Source: Paraburkholderia bannensis NBRC 103871 | GTDB taxonomy: Bacteria > Pseudomonadota > Gammaproteobacteria > Burkholderiales > Burkholderiaceae | DNA: 64,000 bases | Direction of reading: 5' to 3' | Assembly: GCF_000685015.1 (NCBI RefSeq) | Contig: NZ_BAYA01000015.1 | Span: 124,001-188,000, forward strand | Shown: piece by piece, positions 7,514-15,343 of the stretch | Layout: each line of letters begins with the position of its first letter | Numbering within the stretch: the stretch's first letter is position 1 | Program-made: the position numbers and the translations under genes | The notes under the pieces: model-generated | The model's input: the letters and a program-made list of their open reading frames with translations, nothing else | The model's database searches: none | What the model was told of the DNA's origin: nothing

Positions 7514-9271
7514 TCACAATTCCCCCCCCATATTTCTGATCGCGGCCTCAATATCTTTCAAGTTTTCCGAAATCGCGATCTCTCCAGGCGAACCAACCGG
7601 CAGATCACGAAGCAACGCCCTGTTGCGCTCACGCATATCCTCCCAAACGGGCAAATGGTGGCTCGTAACGACACCATTTGGACAATCCAGGCAGGCTTCT
7701 TCCTCGTACAGGCAATCTTGTGAGCAAAGTGAACTGCCATTCTTAGCCATGCAAAGCGATTGAGGGCCGACACGAATTTGATGCCCGCGCTGCAAGCTGC
7801 GAATGAGCGCTTTTTTTCCTTCGAACGTCATCACCGGATACTCTCTACGATGTTGATCGATTTGCCGACCGCGCCCCCCTTGCAGCGGATGCGAAGAGGA
7901 GAGAACATCATGAAGCATATTCTGCGCTTCACTATTTACGAAATCACTCACCTCAGACTGAAACTCATCATCTGCAAATGTCAAAAAATAGCCTCTGGTG
8001 GTGGTCCACGACGCATGTCCAAAATGATGTCTAAAATACGTGACGTCACCTAGCTTGAGCCGAGCGAAGGCACGCGCGATAGTTGGCCGAAAGCGTCGGT
8101 GCGTAACGTCGACATCATCGCCCAAAAATTCACGAACCTCCGGACGCTGAATATAATTCTTAAGCGCACACAATCCGTTAGTTGATTTAAATGATTTACT
8201 CCCATCCCGTACACGAAATTTTGGAAACAGATAGCCTCGCGACCTTGTGAAAACCTCAGCCTGTTTGATTGAAAAAATCCCCCTTTTGATAGCCTTTTCA
8301 AAAGCAGCGCGAAGCTTTTTCATTGCTTCAACAGCCAAGATAGCTTCGTCGGAAGCTAACCATTTATGTGGTCGCCCCCCAGAGGGTTCACCTTTGAAAA
8401 TACGACCGTGTATCCAATGTACATCAACTGATTCACTATTATTAATCCGTATCCCCCCTTTTTTTAGACAATTGATATCAAGGGCATAAATTTCCTCAGC
8501 TCGCATCCCTTCAGTCGCAGCGATAGCGATGGCAGCCGCTGTGCGCAAACGGTTCGCAGCCGATATTTTCTGAGAAAAATCTGCCTTTGAAAGGATGAAC
8601 CTACATACTTCATCTATCGCCTCTAAATCTTTTCTCGCAACGCGAATGAACCCAGCAAACACATGCAAATCATATGGAAGAGTCCGATTCACTTCGTTGA
8701 CTTTGACTCCGGCGACCTTTGCCGCCCTTCTGCCTGGCCATGGTTCGGTTGCCAGACCATATTTCATCTGTGAGCTAAAATGCCAGAGCTCCTTTACAGG
8801 AGCAAGGTATTTATACAAAGCACCTTCCGTCAAATTTGATTTTTTACCATTACCTACCTTTTCGCCCTTGCATCTCAAGTTCCCCAACGCTTTTCGATGA
8901 GCAACATATTCATCAATCCCCCACGCCTCCGACAAACACGACACGCCCCTAACGTTCACCAAAAATTCAATGAAATATGACAATTTTTTCCAAATTTGCC
9001 GTAAATCTCCCTTGGAATTTTCCCACTTCATTTTCATAAATCTCTTGACTATCATCAACATGTTTGAATATTTATCATCAGTAAAAACAGTACCATCAGG
9101 AAATTTCAATTCAAAATCGATCGACACCCATACGTAAAAATTAAACTTCTCCCTGATTTCCTGAGTAACAATCCATTTTGAATCGCTTATATCAAAAGGA
9201 AATTCATCAACTACTGCATCGACGATCTTTTCACGCGACAGCTTTGCCTTATATTGTCTAGCGCCAGTCAT
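7514..9271 (-). CDS. Tyrosine recombinase C (large, with Cys-rich tail)
   Basis: A 585-residue protein if translated from ATG 9271, which overlaps the stop of the preceding recombinase as ATGA with GGTGAA upstream; a GTG at 9301 would add 10 residues. Catalytic residues visible in order: Arg in GMRAEEIYAL (about 257), Lys in IFKGEPSGG (about 293), His and Arg in THRRFRPT (about 391/395), His in FGHASWTTT (about 419) and Tyr in RGYFLTF (about 428). After the catalytic domain there is a cysteine cluster, CMAKNGSSLCSQDC then EEEACLDC (about 507-530), which could bind a metal. An N-terminal SAM-like core-binding region lies at about 70-190. Comparable to Tn554 TnpB-class recombinases. The last codons contain a G8 run. 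Confidence 0.8.
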   Translation of the reverse strand: MTGARQYKAKLSREKIVDAVVDEFPFDISDSKWIVTQEIREKFNFYVWVSIDFELKFPDGTVFTDDKYSNMLMIVKRFMKMKWENSKGDLRQIWKKLSYFIEFLVNVRGVSCLSEAWGIDEYVAHRKALGNLRCKGEKVGNGKKSNLTEGALYKYLAPVKELWHFSSQMKYGLATEPWPGRRAAKVAGVKVNEVNRTLPYDLHVFAGFIRVARKDLEAIDEVCRFILSKADFSQKISAANRLRTAAAIAIAATEGMRAEEIYALDINCLKKGGIRINNSESVDVHWIHGRIFKGEPSGGRPHKWLASDEAILAVEAMKKLRAAFEKAIKRGIFSIKQAEVFTRSRGYLFPKFRVRDGSKSFKSTNGLCALKNYIQRPEVREFLGDDVDVTHRRFRPTIARAFARLKLGDVTYFRHHFGHASWTTTRGYFLTFADDEFQSEVSDFVNSEAQNMLHDVLSSSHPLQGGRGRQIDQHRREYPVMTFEGKKALIRSLQRGHQIRVGPQSLCMAKNGSSLCSQDCLYEEEACLDCPNGVVTSHHLPVWEDMRERNRALLRDLPVGSPGEIAISENLKDIEAAIRNMGGEL

Positions 9272-10938
9272 AATTTCACCAATGATATTGTTCGCTTCCA
9301 CATAGGGTGCAATTCTCGCCGAGCTTTGTCACGAGCAAATTCCACATGGCGCCGCTCAAATTGAGTGAAAATTTCCAAATCAATAACTTCCAAAATTACT
9401 TTGAACTTTGATTTGAAATTATCATGCAAAATTCCACTGTCAATATCCAGCTTAATACGTCGCTCCAGACTTGCAAGTCTATATAGATCCGTCAACGTCA
9501 CTGCCAATGCATTACAGCCAAAACATGCGAGGGTTTCCGAGCAATTTTTCCCATTTTTCGGTGAAAAATCACCATTAATCGGGTCGCTGCACGACGCCAC
9601 TTTGGTCTTCAGCATCCCCGCAAGTAACTGCTTCATGGTGTCTGGCGAAAGTCCAGAGTCCCTCGCCCATACCATTGCATCTTTATCCGATCTAGTTACA
9701 GCAATTGAAATTGCTTTAAGCCCCCTGTAAAAATCAAAGTGATCGTTGTCCGTAACCGTTTCATAAACTGCACCCGTAGTGTCGAGATCTTTATGGTTAA
9801 GAACTTTAGCCCTATCCCTCATACGAACATCATTTGGCAGTCTATTCTCAACGGTTCTCCGTAATTTACTCAATAAAATCCTCAAAGGCCTACCGTTATC
9901 ATCTAGCACATCGAATTCCTCATGAATTCTTCTCATACCCTCTTTAAACGCGGTATCATTTACACGACCATACACCCCCTTATATTTAGCAACAACACTG
10001 TTATACATGCATTCGAAAAGAGGACCGCCTTGAGATCTCCCCATTTTTATATTAAATTCCTTATTCTCTTCAAATATTTTTCTTACCTCACTCTTCCCCC
10101 TCTTAACCTCTACAAACCCTTCGACGGGACAATCGATCTCCGACTTAAGTTCCGGTAATCTGTTCGCAGATTTAACCGGTCTATTTTTTGTTGTTACAAT
10201 TACATCAAATCGCCTTTCATTCTCACCGCGATGCAATGAGTTGCCATTTAAGTCAAAAACACTAGAACGATTTATTGGTATAAATACTGCAATCACGCAA
10301 ATGCAACACGCAAGATACGTCCTTTCCGAAGCAAGCCCGTCGCCTCGAGGAATCGCACGTCGCTTAATAAGAAATCGGATGATTTCTTTTAATTCTCGGT
10401 TTGAATAAATAGGCTTACTTGATTTATTCCGAACTGGTACATTTCGCAAACCATGCTCACCGAGGTCTGGGCGGACAGCTCCACTTGCGACTCCTAGCCG
10501 CCATGCATCCCTGACGATTGCACGCAGATGCCCAGGAACTGGCGCTCGCGAGTCAGCAGATGCGCGTGCCATCACCGGTCGACTTTCATCCGAACGAGCG
10601 AGCACGCTCTGAAAATCCGTTAAGTGAATTTTTGAGATATTGCATATTGACTGAGGACGTGCAATCTCTGGACACTTGCTCAACGCCCTGAGGTAGGTCA
10701 TCACCACACGATATAGCTCTTCAAGGGTTCGTGGCCGACATTCCAATCTTAATTGATATAAAGTATTACTGAATTCCTTTGCAAGACAAAATAGCTCTGG
10801 CGCAATCCCCGAGTCGAATCTAAACGCTCTAGTTTTACCTGGCTCCTTTATATAAATCCACTTCGGCCACGGAGCTTCGCTAATCGTGCGCGGTACAGTA
10901 CCAGCGACACTTTCCCTACGGACTCGAGGTTTCCGCAC
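9268..10938 (-). CDS. Tyrosine recombinase B (large, with Cys-rich tail)
   Basis: A 556-residue protein starting at GTG 10938, with AAGGAG formed by the end of the preceding gene. Tyrosine-recombinase boxes: Arg in PINRSSVFDL (about 224), Lys in VTTKNRPV (about 251), SKLRRTVENRL (357-367; Arg 360 kept but the usual His replaced by Ser), His in VLNHKDLDTT (382) and Tyr in AVYETV (392). Downstream a cysteine cluster C450, C466, C472, C475 (NCSETLACFGCNAL) resembles the tail of the third recombinase. Codon use is AT-rich compared with the chromosome to the right, a sign of transfer. Second gene of the recombinase operon; function as part of an integrase/transposase complex is inferred. Confidence 0.75.
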   Translation of the reverse strand: MRKPRVRRESVAGTVPRTISEAPWPKWIYIKEPGKTRAFRFDSGIAPELFCLAKEFSNTLYQLRLECRPRTLEELYRVVMTYLRALSKCPEIARPQSICNISKIHLTDFQSVLARSDESRPVMARASADSRAPVPGHLRAIVRDAWRLGVASGAVRPDLGEHGLRNVPVRNKSSKPIYSNRELKEIIRFLIKRRAIPRGDGLASERTYLACCICVIAVFIPINRSSVFDLNGNSLHRGENERRFDVIVTTKNRPVKSANRLPELKSEIDCPVEGFVEVKRGKSEVRKIFEENKEFNIKMGRSQGGPLFECMYNSVVAKYKGVYGRVNDTAFKEGMRRIHEEFDVLDDNGRPLRILLSKLRRTVENRLPNDVRMRDRAKVLNHKDLDTTGAVYETVTDNDHFDFYRGLKAISIAVTRSDKDAMVWARDSGLSPDTMKQLLAGMLKTKVASCSDPINGDFSPKNGKNCSETLACFGCNALAVTLTDLYRLASLERRIKLDIDSGILHDNFKSKFKVILEVIDLEIFTQFERRHVEFARDKARRELHPMWKRTISLVKL

Positions 10939-10943
10939 AGTTT

Positions 10944-12035
10944 TTACTCCTTGAGCATGTCATCGAGTGCACGTTGATAATGCGTCAGCGCACGCACTTT
11001 TTCCGACCCCTCCAGCATGGCGAGGTGTACGTAGCCGAAGGTCGTTTTTATATCAGCATGGCCTAACAATCGCTGAAGCGCTTCCACTGCTGCGATCTCG
11101 TTTCCGTTGAATCGCTCGGATGTTTCGTACTCCAAAAATCTTGTTGCGTACCAGTGTCTTAAGAGATGAGGATGAATAGCGAAACCACATAATTCGCTCG
11201 CACGCGAGAAGGCGTCGTTTAACCAGTCTGGATTGCAGGGGCGCCCATATTTTGTCACCAGCAGGGTGTTGCACTCCAGCGAGGATCTTTCGATACGGGT
11301 CGCCCTACGATCACTCATCTTGTAATTGATCATCTCGCCGTATAGTCGAACGGGTATCTCCACCGTTCGTCGTCGATTGCCTTTGGTTGGCGCATGATAG
11401 CCGTCCAATTCAAGGCGAATCGCACCTCGACGCCTGTCCATTTGGTCGATACTCAACAGAATGTCCGCCGGCAGCGATGTCACCTCGGAGCGCCGAAGTC
11501 CAGTGCAGAAAGTCAACCCGGTCGCAATGCGCTCCTCGGGCCCGCGCATTTGCGAAACGAATCTCTTGATCTCTTCTGCAGTCGGGAGCCACAAATCGGC
11601 GAAAGCCGGTAGCCCTCGAGTGCGTGTATTGTATTCAGTGATTGATACGGGTGCGCTTTCGCTAATGAACCCCTCCCGCAACGCCCATGCCCAATATCTT
11701 TTGAAAAGATTAACAGAGGTATTTACAGTATTCTGCGCACATGGTTTCCCATCGACGCCGAACCTGAGTTTAAAATCACGATATTCCGTTAAATTAGAAA
11801 CGGATATTCGATCAAATGGAATTTCATTATCTTCAAAATATGAAAATATATCGAGTAACCGCTGCGCACTCGTGCGCACCGACACTTCAGATGCCCAGGC
11901 GTTCGTTGCAAGTTGATGCAATATGTATAGGTTGACAGCAACGACAGTGAAGCCGCGCGAGTCAATCAGCGTAGGGAATTGGAAGCCGGCGGGCACGTAG
12001 CCCGCGACGCCGTAGCTATGGAAAAGGAGCTTCAA
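10944..12035 (-). CDS. Tyrosine recombinase A (TnpA/XerC-like size)
   Basis: A 363-residue phage-integrase-family protein with a complete catalytic set: R181 in TGLRRSEV, K218 in PTKGNRR, H290 and R293 in HPHLLRHWYATRF, H326 in LLGHADIKTT and Y335 in FGYVHLA. An N-terminal SAM-like DNA-binding domain covers about 25-125. Length matches Tn554 TnpA (361). The start is TTG 12035 with AAGGAG six bases upstream; both lie in a hairpin (see 12020-12050). First gene of a five-gene operon read leftwards and only 5 nt from the next recombinase. It sits closest to the right island junction, as expected for an integration module. Confidence 0.88.
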   Translation of the reverse strand: MKLLFHSYGVAGYVPAGFQFPTLIDSRGFTVVAVNLYILHQLATNAWASEVSVRTSAQRLLDIFSYFEDNEIPFDRISVSNLTEYRDFKLRFGVDGKPCAQNTVNTSVNLFKRYWAWALREGFISESAPVSITEYNTRTRGLPAFADLWLPTAEEIKRFVSQMRGPEERIATGLTFCTGLRRSEVTSLPADILLSIDQMDRRRGAIRLELDGYHAPTKGNRRRTVEIPVRLYGEMINYKMSDRRATRIERSSLECNTLLVTKYGRPCNPDWLNDAFSRASELCGFAIHPHLLRHWYATRFLEYETSERFNGNEIAAVEALQRLLGHADIKTTFGYVHLAMLEGSEKVRALTHYQRALDDMLKE

Positions 12036-12050
12036 AGGGAGCTCCTTTCC
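12020..12050 (-). promoter_or_regulatory. Hairpin sequestering the ribosome-binding site of recombinase A
   Basis: In the minus-strand transcript GGAAAGGAGCU (12050-12040) can pair with AGCUCCUUUUCC (12031-12020) with one bulged base. The Shine-Dalgarno AAGGAG is inside the stem and the TTG start codon (12035-12033) is in the eight-base loop. This would repress translation initiation of the first recombinase unless the stem is opened. The pairing is seen directly; the regulatory effect is inferred. Confidence 0.65.
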
Positions 12051-12157
12051 GGCGCTGTCGTGCTTCGATTTAGCGACTCGCCTTGAGGCCTGAATGATTC
12101 ATTTTGAGGCGAACGCACTCGCGCCGCCTTCCGACGTCGGACGACAAGATATACAAA

Positions 12158-12222
12158 CCCGGAATTCCGGGCGCAAGCGAACACTCGCATACAAAACCTC
12201 GTATGACGTTAAGTGTTCGCTT
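12158..12222. repeat. Cluster of palindromes upstream of recombinase A
   Basis: Three nested or adjacent inverted repeats: the perfect 14-bp palindrome CCCGGAATTCCGGG (12158-12171); AAGCGAACACT (12175-12185) with its exact complement AGTGTTCGCTT (12212-12222); and between them CATAC-N8-GTATG (12188-12205). Five-bp arms around an 8-bp spacer look like a tyrosine-recombinase core, and the outer arms could be accessory sites or an operator. They lie within the promoter region of the recombinase operon near the island end. Confidence 0.5.
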
Positions 12223-12600
12223 CAGCTCGCTCGATTTAGCTAAAGCCAAACAATCTCAAATTGGCAACTTGGGGCACATTTTTGCTGCTGTGAGTGCCCA
12301 GTACGAGCAAGACTTTTGGCCTAACGGCCGGAGATAAGTTTAGAAAGATAGAGTACGACCCGCTGAAATGCAAGCATATGTTTGACAAGCATCTCGCCGC
12401 GAGTGTCGCCGGCCCACTTACAGGGAATGCTCCTTTCGATCGAACCCTATTTATATGAGCACACCTTCAGATTATGCACTCGCCAAATAACAGGGGCAAA
12501 TTACAATTTGTTTCACACACTGTACTTGTCATTCAATAACGCAGCAGACACAAAGTTTATTAATGAGAATTTGTCAAACCAATCGCTTCGATTTACGTGC

Positions 12601-12637
12601 TCGATAGCTTGCCTGCTGGCAAGCATCGATTTTTTAA
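12601..12637 (+). terminator. Strong hairpin with U-tract at the island's right end
   Basis: TCGAT(a)GCTTGCC (12601-12613), loop TGCT, and GGCAAGCATCGA (12618-12629) form a 12-bp stem with one bulge, followed by T7 and AAAA. It has the form of a rho-independent terminator on the plus strand (and, weakly, the minus strand). No plus-strand gene ends just before it, so it may insulate the island or belong to a lost gene. Confidence 0.5.
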
Positions 12638-12711
12638 AATTATAAAAAACATCAAAAGCAAACCTACGAATTTCAGTATCCTAAGTTGACACCTCTGCCC
12701 AGGCTAACATC

Positions 12712-13905
12712 ATGGATTTCATGGTGATGATGCCGCTCGGCCCGCAGATCATGCATGCGTTCGCGATCACGCCGGCGGCTTTCGCCACGGCGGTCTCGGC
12801 GTATTCGCTGTGCTCGGGGCTGTCCGGCCTGTTCGCGGCGACCTATATCGACCGCTTCGACCGGCGTCGTCTGCTGCAGGTGACGTACGCGCTGTTCGCG
12901 CTGTCGAACCTGGCGTGCGCGCTCGCGACCAACTTCCATCTGCTGCTGGCCGCGCGCGCCTTCGCGGGCCTCACGGGCGGCATTCTCGGCTCGATCGTCA
13001 TGGCCATCGTCAGCGACGTGATTCCCGTCGCGCGGCGTGGCGCGGCGACCGGCGTGATCATGACGGCGTTCTCGATTGCCGCCATCGCGGGCGTGCCGGC
13101 AGGCATCCTGCTGGGCGCGCACTTCGGCTGGAGCGCGCCGTTCATGCTGCTGGTGGTGCTGTCGGCCGTCATCTGGATCGCGGGCTCGCGCGTGGTGCCG
13201 CCGCTCACCGAGCACGTGGATCGCGAGACGCGCATCGGCGAGATCCTGCCGCGCCTGTGGCAACTGCTCACGCTGCCGCGCCACCTGAAGGCGTTCACGC
13301 TGACCTTCACGATGATGACGGCGCACATGCTGGTGATTCCGTTCATCTCGCCGATGCTGGTCGCCAACCACGGCGTCGCGCCCGAGAAGCTTTCGTGGCT
13401 CTATATGGCGGGCGGCGCGTCCACGTTCGTGACCTCGCGCGCGGTGGGACGGCTTGCGGATCGCTACGGCAAGCGCCGCATCTTCCGCGTGATGGCGCTG
13501 CTGTCGATCGTGCCGGTGATGTTCGTCACGCACCTGCCAACGCTACCCTTCGTGGCGCTGGTGGCGTTCTTCGCGGTGTTCATGATCGCGCTCTCGGGCC
13601 GCATGGTGCCGATGCAGGCGCTCATTACGACGATCCCCGAACCCGCGCGACGCGGTGCCTTCCTCAGCGCCAACAACGCAGTGCAGGCACTGGGCATGAG
13701 CATCGGCGCGTGGGTGGGCGGCCTGCTCCTCACGAACGGCGCGAACGGCACGCTGGTGGGCTTCGGCCAGAACGGCTGGCTGGCCGCGGTGTTCACGGTC
13801 ACCGCGGTGGCGTGGGTGTCGCAGGTGCGCGGCGCAGGCGACGAACCCGCCGGGCCGGGTACGCATAGCCCGGTCACGCCGCAAGTACGCCCGGCACAGT
13901 CGTAA
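12712..13905 (+). CDS. MFS transporter, 5'-truncated at the island junction
   Basis: A 397-residue major facilitator of the DHA1/AraJ-like efflux type: MDFMVMMPLGPQIMHAF, the motif A-like loop YIDRFDRRRLLQ, and a second loop LADRYGKRRIFR in the C-terminal half. About 12 membrane helices are expected. In relatives I recall, 20-30 residues precede the MDFMVMMPLGPQ motif and complete the first helix. Here the frame upstream reads only VDTSAQANI before a TAA at about 12685, and the DNA changes composition at that point. The native start is therefore missing; translation from ATG 12712 would give a protein without the beginning of helix 1. Probably damaged, possibly silent. Confidence 0.75.
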   Translation: MDFMVMMPLGPQIMHAFAITPAAFATAVSAYSLCSGLSGLFAATYIDRFDRRRLLQVTYALFALSNLACALATNFHLLLAARAFAGLTGGILGSIVMAIVSDVIPVARRGAATGVIMTAFSIAAIAGVPAGILLGAHFGWSAPFMLLVVLSAVIWIAGSRVVPPLTEHVDRETRIGEILPRLWQLLTLPRHLKAFTLTFTMMTAHMLVIPFISPMLVANHGVAPEKLSWLYMAGGASTFVTSRAVGRLADRYGKRRIFRVMALLSIVPVMFVTHLPTLPFVALVAFFAVFMIALSGRMVPMQALITTIPEPARRGAFLSANNAVQALGMSIGAWVGGLLLTNGANGTLVGFGQNGWLAAVFTVTAVAWVSQVRGAGDEPAGPGTHSPVTPQVRPAQS

Positions 13906-13928
13906 ATCACCGCTTCAAAAAGTAAAAG

Positions 13929-13965
13929 CGCGCGGCGGACTTTCCAGTCCGCCGCGCGTTGTTTT
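13929..13965. terminator. Bidirectional rho-independent terminator
   Basis: CGCGCGGCGGACT (13929-13941), loop TTCC and the exact complement AGTCCGCCGCGCG (13946-13958), followed by TTGTTTT; preceded by AAAA for the other strand. It lies between the convergent MFS and DAHP synthase genes. Confidence 0.85.
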
Positions 13966-14013
13966 ATGCGCAAAAAGTCAGGGTAGTTACCACCCCGTCA
14001 CCACCCCGTCATT

Positions 14014-15141
14014 TCAGCCCGCTAGCGTCTTGCGCCGCGCGCGCACCGCTTCGGCCAGGCCGTCGAGCACCGGCTCCGTCTGCGCCCAGCTGATGCACGC
14101 GTCGGTGATCGACACGCCGCGCTTGAGCGGCACGCCCGGCTTCAGATCCTGGCGACCTTCGTCCAGGTGGCTTTCGATCATCACGCCGACGATGCGCTTT
14201 TCCCCGCCCGCCAGTTGTTCGCCGATATCGCGCGCCACCTCGATCTGGCGCTGATGCGCCTTGTTCGAGTTCGCATGCGAGCAGTCGATCATGACTTCCT
14301 CACGCAGCCCCGCCTTCGCCAGCGCAGCACAGCACGCCGCCACCGAGGCCGCGTCGTAATTCGGGCCGCTCTTGCCGCCGCGCAGAATCACGTGGCAATC
14401 CTGGTTGCCGCGCGTCTCGAAGATCGCGGCCATGCCCATCTTGGTCATGCCCATGAAGGCGTGGCTCGCGCTGGCCGCGACGATGGCGTCCGCCGCCACC
14501 TGCACGCCGCCGTCCGTGCCGTTCTTGAAGCCGATCGGGCACGACAGCCCCGACGCCAGTTGCCGATGGCTCTGGCTTTCGGTCGTGCGTGCGCCGATCG
14601 CGCCCCACGCCACCAGGTCGGCGATGTATTGCGGGCTCAGCAGGTCGAGGAACTCGGTGCCAGTGGGCAGGCCCAGTGCGTCGATTTCGAGCAGCAACTG
14701 GCGCGCCGCGCGCAGGCCTTCGTTGATGCGGAAGCTGCCGTCCAGACGCGGATCGTTGATATAGCCCTTCCAGCCCACCGTCGTGCGCGGCTTTTCGAAG
14801 TACACGCGCATGACGATCAGCAGATCGTCCTTGAGCGTGTCGGCCTTCGCCTTGAGCAGCTTCGCGTATTCGATCGCCTGGTCGTGGTCGTGGATCGAGC
14901 ACGGGCCGACGACGATCACGAGGCGGTCGTCGCGCTGTGCGAGCACGTCGGCGATCTGCGCGCGGCTCGTTTCGACGAGCGTCTGGGTGGCCTGCGGCAC
15001 CGGCAGTTCGTCGAGCAGCAGCGCGGGCGAGATGAGCGGGCGCACCGCGCCGATGCGCACGTCGTCGATGCGGGTGGTGTCCTGGGTAGCGTCGGCGACG
15101 CCGACTTCCTGGTCGTGCTGCGGATTGTCGATACGGCTCAA
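14014..15141 (-). CDS. aroG: 3-deoxy-7-phosphoheptulonate (DAHP) synthase, class I
   Basis: Condenses phosphoenolpyruvate with erythrose-4-phosphate, the first step of the shikimate pathway. TTG at 15141 is chosen as start because GAGGAG lies six bases upstream and the protein then has 375 residues, close to the 350-370 of AroG/AroF/AroH. Family motifs: VIVVGPCSIHD, RVYFEKPRTTVGWKG, GTEFLDLLSPQY, GARTTESQSHR, GFKNGTDG, VILRGGKSGPNYD, DCSHANSNK and GVMIESHL. The N-terminus carries a 30-residue extension (QEVGVADATQDTTRIDDVRI) before the conserved core. Monocistronic, with a terminator shared with the convergent MFS gene. Which amino acid feeds back on it cannot be told from the sequence. Confidence 0.93.
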   Translation of the reverse strand: MSRIDNPQHDQEVGVADATQDTTRIDDVRIGAVRPLISPALLLDELPVPQATQTLVETSRAQIADVLAQRDDRLVIVVGPCSIHDHDQAIEYAKLLKAKADTLKDDLLIVMRVYFEKPRTTVGWKGYINDPRLDGSFRINEGLRAARQLLLEIDALGLPTGTEFLDLLSPQYIADLVAWGAIGARTTESQSHRQLASGLSCPIGFKNGTDGGVQVAADAIVAASASHAFMGMTKMGMAAIFETRGNQDCHVILRGGKSGPNYDAASVAACCAALAKAGLREEVMIDCSHANSNKAHQRQIEVARDIGEQLAGGEKRIVGVMIESHLDEGRQDLKPGVPLKRGVSITDACISWAQTEPVLDGLAEAVRARRKTLAG

Positions 15142-15278
15142 GATGTTCTCCTCAGGCGCCCGGCTGCTTAAGCTGCACGAACTACGCGAGATAGGTGTTG
15201 GGGACGAACGCGGATTATCGCACTCGACGCGACGTCTCGAATCGGCGCTGAAACCTGGAAAGCGCGCGTGAACCGGCC

Positions 15279-15312
15279 GAAAACGAAACGAGGCGGCACA
15301 CAGGCCGCCTCG
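15279..15312 (-). terminator. Rho-independent terminator of the hydroxylase operon
   Basis: On the minus strand CGAGGCGGC (15312-15304), a six-base loop and GCCGCCTCG (15297-15289) are followed by TTTCGTTTTC. It lies about 30 bases after the stop of the fatty-acid-hydroxylase-like gene. Confidence 0.75.
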
Positions 15313-15343
15313 CAAGACATCAAGAACGCGAACGTTCAGCGAA

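Larger units (their letters stand above)
12036..12711. other. AT-rich right end of the island
   Basis: A gene-free stretch of about 675 bases, holding the recombinase promoter region, the palindromes and a terminator-like hairpin. GC is far below that of the chromosome beginning near 12,700; the sharp switch marks the junction. No tRNA gene and no obvious repeated att core was found by eye. Confidence 0.5.

Noticed and set aside
13543..13973. Long Arg/His-rich frames antisense to the MFS gene
   Set aside because: Typical shadow frames of GC-rich DNA; composition is that of reversed codons and the opposite strand has a clear protein family.
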